Shown: positions 51,818-59,676 of the stretch, in pieces
Layout of the letters: each line of letters begins with the position of its first letter
Position numbering within the stretch: the stretch's first letter is position 1
Assembly: GCA_902825215.1 (NCBI GenBank)
Contig: LR782234.1
Span: 1,612,001-1,676,000 of the forward strand
DNA from: Pseudomonas fluorescens
GTDB lineage: Bacteria > Pseudomonadota > Gammaproteobacteria > Pseudomonadales > Pseudomonadaceae
Reading direction: 5' to 3'
DNA length: 64,000 bases
Notes under the pieces: generated by a model
What the model was told of the DNA's origin: nothing
The model's input: only the letters and a program-made list of their open reading frames with translations
The model's database searches: none
Translations under genes and position numbers: made by a program

Positions 51818-53197
51818 TCAGATCGCAGGCGCCACAGCCGCCGGACGCGGCGAAAACAGGCTGACCAGCACGAAGCTCACCAGACTGACGCCGAGGCTGT
51901 AATAGATCGGCGTGTTCGCGTCCATACCGTCCTTGACCATGAACACCAGCGCAGTAATGAAGCCCAGCGTCATGGCGCTGATCGCCCCGGCGGTGGTCGC
52001 GCGTTTCCAGAAAATCGCGCCCATCAGCGGAATCAGCATGCCGCCGACCAGCAGGTTGTAAGCCAGAGTCAAGGCACTGATCACGTCGTTGACTACCAGA
52101 GCGATGCCCAGCACCGCCACGCCGGTGAGCAGGGTGAACAGGCGGCTGACGGCAACGTTCGACTGTTTGCCGCCACGCAATTTCGGCAGCAGGTCTTCGG
52201 TCAACGTGGTGGAGGCGGCGAGCAGGCCGGCGCTGGCGGTGGACATCATCGCCGCCAGTGCAGCGGCGATCACCAGGCCACGAATGCCGTCCGGCAGCGA
52301 GACTTTGACGATCGCGGCGAAGGCGTTGTTGACGTTGTCCAGATCCGGAATCAGCACGTGCGCGGCCATGCCGATCAGCGCGCAAACCAGGCCGTAGACA
52401 ATGCAGTAAATCCCGGCCGAGGTGCCGGCGTACCTGGCGACCTTCTCGCTTTTGGCAGTGAACACCCGCTGCCAGATGTCCTGACCGATGAGAATGCCGA
52501 AGAAGTAGATCATGAAGTAGGTGATGATCGTGTCCCAGCCGATGCTGGTGAAGTTGAAGCTGGCCGCTGGCAATTGCGCGACCAGTTGATCCCAGCCACC
52601 GACGCGGTACAGGCAGATCGGCAGCAGCAGGAACATCAGGCCGACGGTCTGGATGCCGAACTGAACGATGTCGGTCAGGGTCAGCGACCACATGCCGCCA
52701 ATCGTCGAATAGATCACCACGATACCGCCGCCCAGCAACACCGAGATCCAGAACGGCAGGCCGAACAACACTTGCAGAACGGTGCCGATCGCCAGAATCG
52801 AGGTCACGCCGATCATCAGCGCGTAAGCGAGCATGATGGTTGCGCTGGCGGTGCGGGCCATCGGGTTGTAGCGCTTTTCCAGCACCTGAGTGACGGTGAA
52901 CACCTTGAGCTTCAGCAGTGGTTTGGCGAGGAACAGGTTCAGCGCGACGATCCCGCAACCCAATGCTGCGCACAGCCAGAACCCGGAAATGCCATGCACG
53001 TAACCCAGCCGCACGGTGCCGACAGTGGACGCGCCACCGAGTACGGTCGCGGCCATGGTGCCCATGTACAGCGACGGCCCCAGGTTACGCCCGGCGACCA
53101 GGTAATCCTCGTGGGTCTTGGCCTTGCGCATGCCGTAGTAGCCGAGTATCAGCATCGCGGCGGCGTAGAGGAGTACGACGAATAAATCCAAAGCCAT
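51818..53197 (-). CDS. Sodium:solute symporter (PA1418-like), gbu cluster
   Basis: A 459-residue, about 13-span SSS-family protein. GYYGMRKAKTHEDYLVAGRNLGPSLYMGTMAATVLGGASTVGTVRLGY-type sequence at residues ~20-70 includes the Na-binding TM1-TM2 region, and ALAAMMSTASAGLLAASTTLTEDLLPK near 320 is the family signature. By cluster position it likely imports guanidinobutyrate or a related guanidino compound; not proven by sequence. A strong terminator follows it. It is separated from the NCS1 permease gene by a REP pair. Confidence 0.82.
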   Translation of the reverse strand: MALDLFVVLLYAAAMLILGYYGMRKAKTHEDYLVAGRNLGPSLYMGTMAATVLGGASTVGTVRLGYVHGISGFWLCAALGCGIVALNLFLAKPLLKLKVFTVTQVLEKRYNPMARTASATIMLAYALMIGVTSILAIGTVLQVLFGLPFWISVLLGGGIVVIYSTIGGMWSLTLTDIVQFGIQTVGLMFLLLPICLYRVGGWDQLVAQLPAASFNFTSIGWDTIITYFMIYFFGILIGQDIWQRVFTAKSEKVARYAGTSAGIYCIVYGLVCALIGMAAHVLIPDLDNVNNAFAAIVKVSLPDGIRGLVIAAALAAMMSTASAGLLAASTTLTEDLLPKLRGGKQSNVAVSRLFTLLTGVAVLGIALVVNDVISALTLAYNLLVGGMLIPLMGAIFWKRATTAGAISAMTLGFITALVFMVKDGMDANTPIYYSLGVSLVSFVLVSLFSPRPAAVAPAI

Positions 53198-53248
53198 GAT
53201 GGCGAGTCTCCGATTGTCTTTTTTATGGTGAGGCTGAAATCAGGTCCC

Positions 53249-53339
53249 TTGCAGGAGTGAGCCTGCTCGCGATAACGGTCTGTCAGTCACATCGTTGTCG
53301 GATGTGCCGCAGTCATCGCGAGCAGGCTCACTCCTGCAG
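53249..53339. repeat. REPIN, variant GCAGGAGTGAGCCTGCTCGCGA
   Basis: Second copy of the GGAGTGAGCC variant also seen at 11912. It sits between two genes of one probable operon. Confidence 0.9.
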
Positions 53340-53347
53340 GACCGGTG

Positions 53348-54850
53348 TCAGGCGGCCTGACGCAGTTGCGGTTTTATGGCGGCTTCACGGCGCACATCGG
53401 TCGGCCCGAACACCTCGCGCGGTTCCGGGAACAGCTTGAGCAGTGTCAGATACACCACCGACGCCAGGCCCAGGGTCACCGGCAGGCTGATGTCGATGCC
53501 GCCGGCCAGTTCACCGAGCGGGCCGACGAACTGCCCCGGCAGGTTGACGAAGCACAGGCCAACCGCCGCGCTCGGAATCCATGCACCCAGACCGCGCCAG
53601 TTCCAGCCGTGGCTGAACCAGTAGCGCCCGCCCTGTTCGCCACGGGTGAACACTTGCAGGTCATCCGGGCAGTAGAAGCCGCGACGCACCACCAGGCCGA
53701 TGATCATGATCACCATCCATGGCGTGGTGCAGGTGATGATCAGCACGGCGAAGGTCGACACGCTCTGCACCAGGTTGGCGGCAAAACGGCCGATGAAGAT
53801 GAAGGCAATCGACAGCACGCCGATCAGCAGCGTCGCCTTCACCCGCGACAGCACACGCGGGAACACGCTGGACATGTCCAGTCCGGTGCCATACAGCGAG
53901 GTGGTGCCGGTGGACATGCCGCCGATCACCGCGATCAGGCACACCGGCAGGAAGAACCAGCTCGGCGATACCGCCAGCAGACCGCCGACATAGTTGTTCG
54001 CAGCGATGTAGTCGGGTGCCTTGATCGCCACGATGGTCGCGGTGGCGAGGCCGAACAGGAACGGAATCAGCGTCGCCAGTTGCGCCGCGATCACCGCCAG
54101 CATGATCTGGCCCTTCGGCGTTGCCCTTGGGATGTAGCGCGACCAGTCGCCGAGGAACGCACCGAAGGAAATCGGGTTGCTCATCGCGACCAGCGCCGCG
54201 CCAATGAACGCCGCCCAGAAACCGGCCTGGCCGAGCGCGACGCTGCCGGCGTACTGGCTGTCGAAGGCCGGTGCAAAGGCAAAGATGCCGAGCAGGAACA
54301 ACAGGCTCGCGGCCCACACCGCAATGCGGTTGACCCACAACATGAAGCGGAAGCCGTAGATGCACACCGTCAGCACCAGTAGTGCGAACAAGCCGTAGGC
54401 CAGGCCCAGGGTCAAGTCGGTTTCCGGCAGATCGAGCAAGCGTTTGGCGCCGCCGACCAGCGCGTCACCCGAACTCCACACCGACAGTGAGAAGAACGCG
54501 ATCGCGGTCAGCAATGACAGGAAGGAACCGACGATCCGCCCGTGCACGCCGAAGTGCGCCCCGGAAGACACGGCGTTGTTGGTGCCGTTGAGCGGGCCGA
54601 ACAGGCCCATCGGCGCCAGAATCAGCGCGCCGACCACCACACCCAGGACAATCGCCCAGACACCGGCCTGAAACGACAGACCGAACAGCACCGGAAAACT
54701 GCCCAGCACTGCGGTGGCAAAAGTATTGGCGCCGCCGAAGATCAAGCGAAACAGGTCGCTGGGTCGGGCGTCGCGCTCATGATCCGGGATCTGTTCGACC
54801 CCGTTGGTTTCGATGCTGCTAAGGCTTTTTTCGTTGTTGTTGTTATTCAT
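53348..54850 (-). CDS. NCS1-type (cytosine/purine permease family) transporter, gbu cluster
   Basis: A 500-residue, about 12-span NCS1 transporter. RDARPSDLFRLIFGGANTFATAVLGSFPVLFGLSFQAG opens it, LGVVVGALILAPMGLFGPLNGTNNAVSSGAHFGVHG is the TM2-3 family motif, and NPISFGAFLGDWSRYIPR is in the middle. Position equals PA1419. Having a second transporter from another family in the same cluster suggests uptake of two substrates, or import and export. Confidence 0.82.
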   Translation of the reverse strand: MNNNNNEKSLSSIETNGVEQIPDHERDARPSDLFRLIFGGANTFATAVLGSFPVLFGLSFQAGVWAIVLGVVVGALILAPMGLFGPLNGTNNAVSSGAHFGVHGRIVGSFLSLLTAIAFFSLSVWSSGDALVGGAKRLLDLPETDLTLGLAYGLFALLVLTVCIYGFRFMLWVNRIAVWAASLLFLLGIFAFAPAFDSQYAGSVALGQAGFWAAFIGAALVAMSNPISFGAFLGDWSRYIPRATPKGQIMLAVIAAQLATLIPFLFGLATATIVAIKAPDYIAANNYVGGLLAVSPSWFFLPVCLIAVIGGMSTGTTSLYGTGLDMSSVFPRVLSRVKATLLIGVLSIAFIFIGRFAANLVQSVSTFAVLIITCTTPWMVIMIIGLVVRRGFYCPDDLQVFTRGEQGGRYWFSHGWNWRGLGAWIPSAAVGLCFVNLPGQFVGPLGELAGGIDISLPVTLGLASVVYLTLLKLFPEPREVFGPTDVRREAAIKPQLRQAA

Positions 54851-54901
54851 GATCTGCTCCGATCATCAGGCGCGCTCATCGTGCGTGAGCGTCACCATTG
54901 G

Positions 54902-55324
54902 CTAAGGGGATGGCAGCCCTTCCGGCATTGCGGACAAATGTTCGTGACAGGCCAGCCATAGGCCTTGTTGTTCTAGGCTCGACGCTTGTTTTTTGAAAAC
55001 AATCGTCTCGCGCTCCTGGCTGAAGTGTTGCTCCCCTTGCATGCGCAGCTCGGTGGCCACGTCATGAATGAAAATCGCCACGTCACCCTGCAGGCTGACA
55101 AAAGCGTTGCTCGAGGTGCACGACAGCACCTCGAAGCCATCCTCGTGACGCCAGCGGTCCCACAACGCCTGATAGGCGTCGCGCGACAGCAGTGGCTGTT
55201 CGAGGGTGTAAAACACAAAACTCGCATCGGCGCTGAACGCGCCGAAGTAGGCTTCGCGGTCGTTGCGGGCGAACGCGGCGACCAATTCGGCGGCCGCGTG
55301 CAGAACCTGATCACGTGCGTTCAT
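54902..55324 (-). CDS. NTF2-like (SnoaL-fold) protein, PA1420 position
   Basis: A 140-residue cone-shaped alpha+beta protein: HAAAELVAAFARNDREAYFGAFSADASFVFYT is the first helix and strands, LSRDAYQALWDRWRHEDGFEVLSC and GDVAIFIHDVATELRMQGEQHFSQERETIVFKK the later strands typical of the NTF2/SnoaL/DUF4440 fold. No catalytic residue pattern is clear. Start at ATG 55324, ten bases after gbuA's stop. Its part in guanidinobutyrate use is unknown. Confidence 0.78.
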   Translation of the reverse strand: MNARDQVLHAAAELVAAFARNDREAYFGAFSADASFVFYTLEQPLLSRDAYQALWDRWRHEDGFEVLSCTSSNAFVSLQGDVAIFIHDVATELRMQGEQHFSQERETIVFKKQASSLEQQGLWLACHEHLSAMPEGLPSP

Positions 55325-55334
55325 GACCCGACCC

Positions 55335-56285
55335 TCAGCGATGGACCACGCCAGGCAGTACGCAGAGCATTTCGTACAGCAGGTTGGCGGCCAGCAGCGA
55401 GGTGTTGCCGGTGGTGTCATAAGCGGGCGAGACTTCTACCAGATCGCAACCGATCAGGTCGAGGCCCTGGCAGCCACGGACGATTTCAATTGCCTGAATG
55501 GTCGTCAGACCGCCGATTTCCGGGGTGCCGGTGCCAGGCGCCCAGGCCGGGTCGATGCCATCGATATCGAAGCTCAGGTACACCGGACCACCGCCGACTT
55601 TCTCGCGCACTTCGGCCATCAACGGCGCCAGCGACTTGTGCCAGCACTCTTCAGCCTGCACCACGCGGAAACCCTGATCGCGGCTCCAGTTGAAGTCATC
55701 AGCGGTGTAACCCTGCGCGCGCAAACCGATCTGCACGACGCGGTCGCAGTCCAGCAGGCCTTCTTCAACGGCGCGGCGGAAGGTGGTGCCGTGGGCGATC
55801 TTCTCGCCGAACATGTGATCGTTCACATCGGCGTGGGCATCGATATGCACCAGGCCGACCTTGCCATGCTTCTTGTGAATCGCACGCAGGATCGGCAGGG
55901 TGATGGTGTGGTCACCGCCCAGGGTCATCGGGATGACGTTGTGCTCGAGGATGTTGTCGTACGCTTCTTCGATGATGCGCACGGCGTCGAGCAGGTTGAA
56001 GGTGTTGATCGCCACGTCACCGATGTCGGCAACCGACAGCGAATCGAACGGCGCAGCGCCGGTGGCCATGTTGTACGGGCGGATCATCACCGATTCGGTG
56101 CGGATGTCGCGCGGCCCGAAGCGAGTGCCGGGGCGCAGCGAAGTGCCGATGTCCAGCGGCACGCCAACGAAGGCCGCGTCCAGACCGGCAGCGGTCGGTA
56201 GATGGGGGAGTCGGAGCATGGTGGCGATGCCGCCGAAGCGCGGCATTTCGTTGCCGCCCAGTGGTTGGTGAAGAATCTTGTCCAC
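55335..56285 (-). CDS. gbuA: Guanidinobutyrase (ureohydrolase family)
   Basis: A 316-residue Mn-dependent ureohydrolase, PA1421 (GbuA) type, that splits 4-guanidinobutyrate to GABA and urea. Metal ligands: His126 (GGDHTIT), Asp149, His151 and Asp153 (IDAHADVN), Asp240 and Asp242 (FDIDGIDP). Agmatinase and guanidinobutyrase share this fold; the gene order SSS - NCS1 - NTF2-like - enzyme - LysR, which is that of gbuA-gbuR, favours guanidinobutyrase. First gene of a minus-strand cluster running to 51818. Confidence 0.88.
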   Translation of the reverse strand: MDKILHQPLGGNEMPRFGGIATMLRLPHLPTAAGLDAAFVGVPLDIGTSLRPGTRFGPRDIRTESVMIRPYNMATGAAPFDSLSVADIGDVAINTFNLLDAVRIIEEAYDNILEHNVIPMTLGGDHTITLPILRAIHKKHGKVGLVHIDAHADVNDHMFGEKIAHGTTFRRAVEEGLLDCDRVVQIGLRAQGYTADDFNWSRDQGFRVVQAEECWHKSLAPLMAEVREKVGGGPVYLSFDIDGIDPAWAPGTGTPEIGGLTTIQAIEIVRGCQGLDLIGCDLVEVSPAYDTTGNTSLLAANLLYEMLCVLPGVVHR

Positions 56286-56408
56286 GGGTAGGGCCTCATC
56301 GTCTTTGTTTTATTTATGTCGGCGCGCCGATGAATACGGGTTCGGACGCCGCTGTGGGGGCGATGATGCGAAATGTAGTGGCGGGGAAGAATCGCTACGG
56401 GCAAAAAC

Positions 56409-56427
56409 TTAGTTCAGATTTTTCTAA
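56409..56427. promoter_or_regulatory. TTAG-N11-CTAA, LysR-type operator candidate
   Basis: TTAG at 56409-56412 and CTAA at 56424-56427 are exact inverse repeats around 11 bases, a textbook LysR spacing. It is about 124 bp before the gbuA start codon and about 202 bp before gbuR. Confidence 0.55.
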
Positions 56428-56484
56428 ACTAATGCCAGCCAGCGGCATAGACTTCGCGCCACTGGAATATCTGAAGATCGCCAC

Positions 56485-56575
56485 CTGTGGGAGCGAGCCT
56501 GCTCGCGAAGAGGGCATGACAGTCAACATCAATGGCGACTGACCCGACGCCTTCGCGAGCAGGCTCGCTCCCACA
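56485..56575. repeat. REPIN, GTGGGAGCGAGCC family
   Basis: Inverted pair inside the divergent gbuA-gbuR control region, 54 bp before the gbuR start codon, again between two 5' ends. Confidence 0.92.
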
Positions 56576-56628
56576 ATATGATCTCCATCGAACTGTGCAT
56601 TGCGCGTTACCTCGTGACCGGAGCAGAA

Positions 56629-57522
56629 ATGGCCAACGCTTTACCCGACCTGAAACTGTTGCGCATCTTCGTCAGCGTCGTGCGTCATCAGGGTTTTGCC
56701 AATGCGCAGCAGGAACTCAACCTGTCGACCTCGGCGATCAGCACCTACATGAGCCAGCTTGAAGCGGCGCTCGGCCTGGTGCTGTGCCATCGCGGGCGCG
56801 GCGGGTTCAGCCTGACCAGCAAGGGCGAGCTGTTCCATCAAGAAACCCTGCGCCTGCTCGGTGAACTCGAGGGCTTCGAGCAATACGCCGCCGCGCTCAA
56901 AGGTGAACTGCGCGGCACCCTCAACCTCGGGGTGATCGACTCTACCGTCAGCGACAAGGCCTTGCCCTTTGCCGAAGCCATCGGCGCCTACAGTCAAGAG
57001 CACCCGGCGGTGCATTTGCACTTGTCGGTGATGAGCCCTTATGAACTGCAGCTTGGCGTGCAGGACAACCGCCTCGACCTGGCCATCGGCGCGTTTTCCA
57101 CGCGCATGAGCGGGCTGGTCTACATGCCGCTGTATCGTGAGCAGCACTGGTTGTATTGCAGCAGTCGCCACCCGCTGTTCAACGAGCGGCGCATTCCCGA
57201 GCAGGTCATCACCCAGCAGCGCATGGTCGGGCGCGGTTACTGGAGTCAGGCGGAACTGGCGCGGCACGGTTTCAAACACAGCGCCGCCACCGTGGAAAGC
57301 ATGGAAGCGCAGCTGATTCTGGTGCTCTCCGGCGCCTACATCGGTTACTTGCCGGAGCACTACGCCCAGGCCTGGGCCGACAAGGGCGACTTGCGCGTGT
57401 TGCTGCCGGCCACCTTCGGTTATCAGGCGCCGTTTTCGATGATCATGCGCCGCGGCCGCAGTCGCGAGCCGCTGATCCAGACCTTTCGCGATTTGCTCAA
57501 AGCCCAGTTGAATCAGGCGTAA
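56629..57522 (+). CDS. gbuR: LysR-family regulator of the guanidinobutyrate cluster
   Basis: A 297-residue LysR regulator, PA1422 (GbuR) by position. Residues ~8-65 form the winged helix (LLRIFVSVVRHQGFANAQQELNLSTSAISTYMSQLE), then the effector domain. Divergent from gbuA, whose expression GbuR activates with 4-guanidinobutyrate in P. aeruginosa. ATG 56629 has GGAG at 56620-56623; an ATG at 56578 begins in a REP and is rejected. Confidence 0.87.
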   Translation: MANALPDLKLLRIFVSVVRHQGFANAQQELNLSTSAISTYMSQLEAALGLVLCHRGRGGFSLTSKGELFHQETLRLLGELEGFEQYAAALKGELRGTLNLGVIDSTVSDKALPFAEAIGAYSQEHPAVHLHLSVMSPYELQLGVQDNRLDLAIGAFSTRMSGLVYMPLYREQHWLYCSSRHPLFNERRIPEQVITQQRMVGRGYWSQAELARHGFKHSAATVESMEAQLILVLSGAYIGYLPEHYAQAWADKGDLRVLLPATFGYQAPFSMIMRRGRSREPLIQTFRDLLKAQLNQA

Positions 57523-57528
57523 CCCATC

Positions 57529-58122
57529 ATGTCCCGACCACAATGCCTGCGCTGCCTGCACCCTCTAACCCACTGTCTGTGCCCGCTGATTCCACGCCTC
57601 GACAGCCGCACGCGGGTGTTGCTGTTGCAGCATCCGAGCGAGGTCAACCATGCGCTGAATACTGCGCGGCTGGCGGCGCTGGGCCTGAGCAATGCCGAGT
57701 TGCTCGTCGGTGAAGTGTTCGACGATTTGCCGACGCTGTTGAACCGCCCGGGCTATCAGGCGCGGCTGTTGTTTCCGGCTGATGATGCGCAGCCGCTGCA
57801 GGCTTATGCGCCGACTGACGAACCGTTGTTGCTGGTTGTGCCGGATGGTACCTGGCGCAAGGCGCGCAAGATGTTGCACCTCAATCCGTTGCTGGCCGCG
57901 TTGCCACGGGTGACTTTGGCTGAAGGCGGCGTGTCGCGCTATCGCCTGCGCAAGGCACCGGGGCCGGGAGCGTTGTCGACTATCGAGGCCATTGTGCAGG
58001 CGCTTCAAACGCTTGAAGCGCCGGCGACATTCGAGGCGCTGCTCAAGCCGTTCGAAGCATTGATCGAAGGGCAGATTGCGGCGATGGGGGAGGAAACTTT
58101 TCAGCGTAATCACAACCGCTGA
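57529..58122 (+). CDS. tapT: DTW-domain protein, tRNA uridine aminocarboxypropyltransferase (TapT/TuaA type)
   Basis: A 197-residue enzyme expected to add the 3-amino-3-carboxypropyl group of SAM to U47 or a nearby uridine in tRNA. The N-terminal CLRCLHPLTHCLCP holds four cysteines, probably a zinc knuckle, and the DTW-type motif appears as PDGTWRKARKM near residue 108. RLRKAPGPGALSTIEAI is another conserved block. It begins six bases after the gbuR stop. Its TGA stop is the first three bases of a palindromic repeat. Confidence 0.85.
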   Translation: MSRPQCLRCLHPLTHCLCPLIPRLDSRTRVLLLQHPSEVNHALNTARLAALGLSNAELLVGEVFDDLPTLLNRPGYQARLLFPADDAQPLQAYAPTDEPLLLVVPDGTWRKARKMLHLNPLLAALPRVTLAEGGVSRYRLRKAPGPGALSTIEAIVQALQTLEAPATFEALLKPFEALIEGQIAAMGEETFQRNHNR

Positions 58123-58155
58123 TCGTTCCCACGCGGAGCGTGGGAACGATCAGCA
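58120..58155. repeat. Single REP hairpin, TGATCGTTCCCACGC family
   Basis: One inverted hairpin TGATCGTTCCCACGC-GGAGC-GTGGGAACGATCA-like, not a pair. It starts with the stop codon of the DTW gene. Confidence 0.9.
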
Positions 58156-58174
58156 AAAATAGTCGGTGTTCTTG

Positions 58175-58279
58175 CTGGCCCCATCGCTGGCAAGCCAGCT
58201 CCCACAGTGTCCGTGTCGACCACAAAACTTGTGAACACCACGGAACCTGTGGGAGCTGGCTTGCCAGCGATGGGGCCAG
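58175..58279. repeat. REP pair, GCTGGCAAGCCAGCTCCCACAG family
   Basis: Second instance of the unit also at 625-719, in outward orientation. It lies between the DTW gene and the HlyD-type gene, which are convergent. Confidence 0.9.
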
Positions 58280-58305
58280 TCAATTCACCACAAATTCGGA
58301 TATCT

Positions 58306-59667
58306 TTACCGCTCGCGCATCGCCTCGGTCCGCGCTTTCAGCACTGGTTTGAGCAGGTAATCCAGCACGCTTTTTTCGCCGGTAATGATGTCCACCGTTG
58401 CCACCATTCCCGGAATGATCAGCAGCGGTTTCACATCACCGCCCAGATGATTTTTATCGGTGCGCACCTGAATCAGATAGAAGCTGTTGCCCTTGTCGTC
58501 GGTAATGGTATCGGCGCCGATCAACTCGAGTTTGGCGCTCAGCCCGCCGTAAATCGTGTAGTCGTAGGCACTGAACTTGACCATGGCTTTCTGGCCCGGG
58601 TGCAGGAACGCAACATCCTGCGGGCGCACTTTGGCCTCGATCAGCAGGTTATCTTCCAGCGGCACGATTTCGACCATGTCGCTGCCCGGCTGGACCACGC
58701 CGCCGATGGTGTTGACCTTCATCTGCTTGATCACCCCGCGCACCGGCGAGGTCACCGTGGTGCGGGTGACGCGGTCGTCGATGGCGATGCTGGTCGCGGT
58801 GATTTTCGACAGGTCAGTGCGTTTTTCGTTGAGCTCTTTGGCGGCCTCGGAGCGGAAGGTCTGCTCCGATTCGTCGATCTTGCTGCGGATCTCGGCAATC
58901 GCCGATTCGGCGCGGGGAATTGCCAGCGTGGTGGCGTTCAGCGAACCACGGATTTCCACCGCGCTGCGTCTGAGGCGGAGGATTTCCACCGGTGACACGG
59001 CGCCGGTTTTCACCAGCGGTTCGGACATGTTCATTTCTTGCTGCAGCAAGGCCAGGCTGGAACTGAACTGGCCCTGCTTGGAACGAAACTCCGCCAGCTC
59101 CTGGGTTTTCTGCCGCAGCTGTTCGCTCAAGGTGCGCTGCTCGCTGGCGAGGCGGCGCTGGCGCTGTTCGTACAGCGAGCGCTCGTCTTCGGCGACTTGC
59201 GGAGCCTTGGCAATCACCTCGGCGGAGAGCTTGAACGGCCGGCCCTCGGCCTCGGCGGAGAGGCGTTCGACTTGCGCAGTCAGCGCGTAGCGGTCGGCCT
59301 CGCTTTCGCCCTTGTTCGAGCGAAAACGCGTGTCATCCAGGCGCAGCAGGGTATCGCCCTTGCTGACCATCTGGCCTTCGCGAACGAAGATCTCGGTGAC
59401 GATGCCGCCTTCGAGGTTCTGGATCACCTGGACCTTGCTCGACGGAATCGCCTTGCCTTCGCCCATGGTGACTTCTTCGAGCACGGCAAACTTCGCCCAG
59501 ACCACCGCGGTGATCAGCAGCGCCGCCGCCAGCCACACGGTGATTCGCGATTTGCGCGGCGAGTCCTGCAACGAGGCGCCGGCGGTTTCCGGCATGAAGT
59601 CGGCCTCGGCGCTTTTGCCAAAGCTGTCGAAGTAGCCGCGATCCTTGCTATCGGTGGAAGCAGACAT
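58306..59667 (-). CDS. Type I secretion membrane-fusion (HlyD-family) protein, LapC/MapC type
   Basis: A 453-residue adaptor joining the ABC exporter to the outer-membrane channel. One membrane span lies near residues 30-50 (RITVWLAAALLITAVVWAKFAVLEEV). A long periplasmic coiled coil runs from ~110 to ~280, and the C-terminal beta-barrel domains contain LHPGQKAMVKFSAYDYTIYGGLSAKLE. ATG 59667 has AGGAG on the minus strand. Nine bp after the ABC gene's stop, so it is the last gene of the lapE-B-C-like operon. Confidence 0.9.
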   Translation of the reverse strand: MSASTDSKDRGYFDSFGKSAEADFMPETAGASLQDSPRKSRITVWLAAALLITAVVWAKFAVLEEVTMGEGKAIPSSKVQVIQNLEGGIVTEIFVREGQMVSKGDTLLRLDDTRFRSNKGESEADRYALTAQVERLSAEAEGRPFKLSAEVIAKAPQVAEDERSLYEQRQRRLASEQRTLSEQLRQKTQELAEFRSKQGQFSSSLALLQQEMNMSEPLVKTGAVSPVEILRLRRSAVEIRGSLNATTLAIPRAESAIAEIRSKIDESEQTFRSEAAKELNEKRTDLSKITATSIAIDDRVTRTTVTSPVRGVIKQMKVNTIGGVVQPGSDMVEIVPLEDNLLIEAKVRPQDVAFLHPGQKAMVKFSAYDYTIYGGLSAKLELIGADTITDDKGNSFYLIQVRTDKNHLGGDVKPLLIIPGMVATVDIITGEKSVLDYLLKPVLKARTEAMRER

Positions 59668-59676
59668 GGGCAACTC

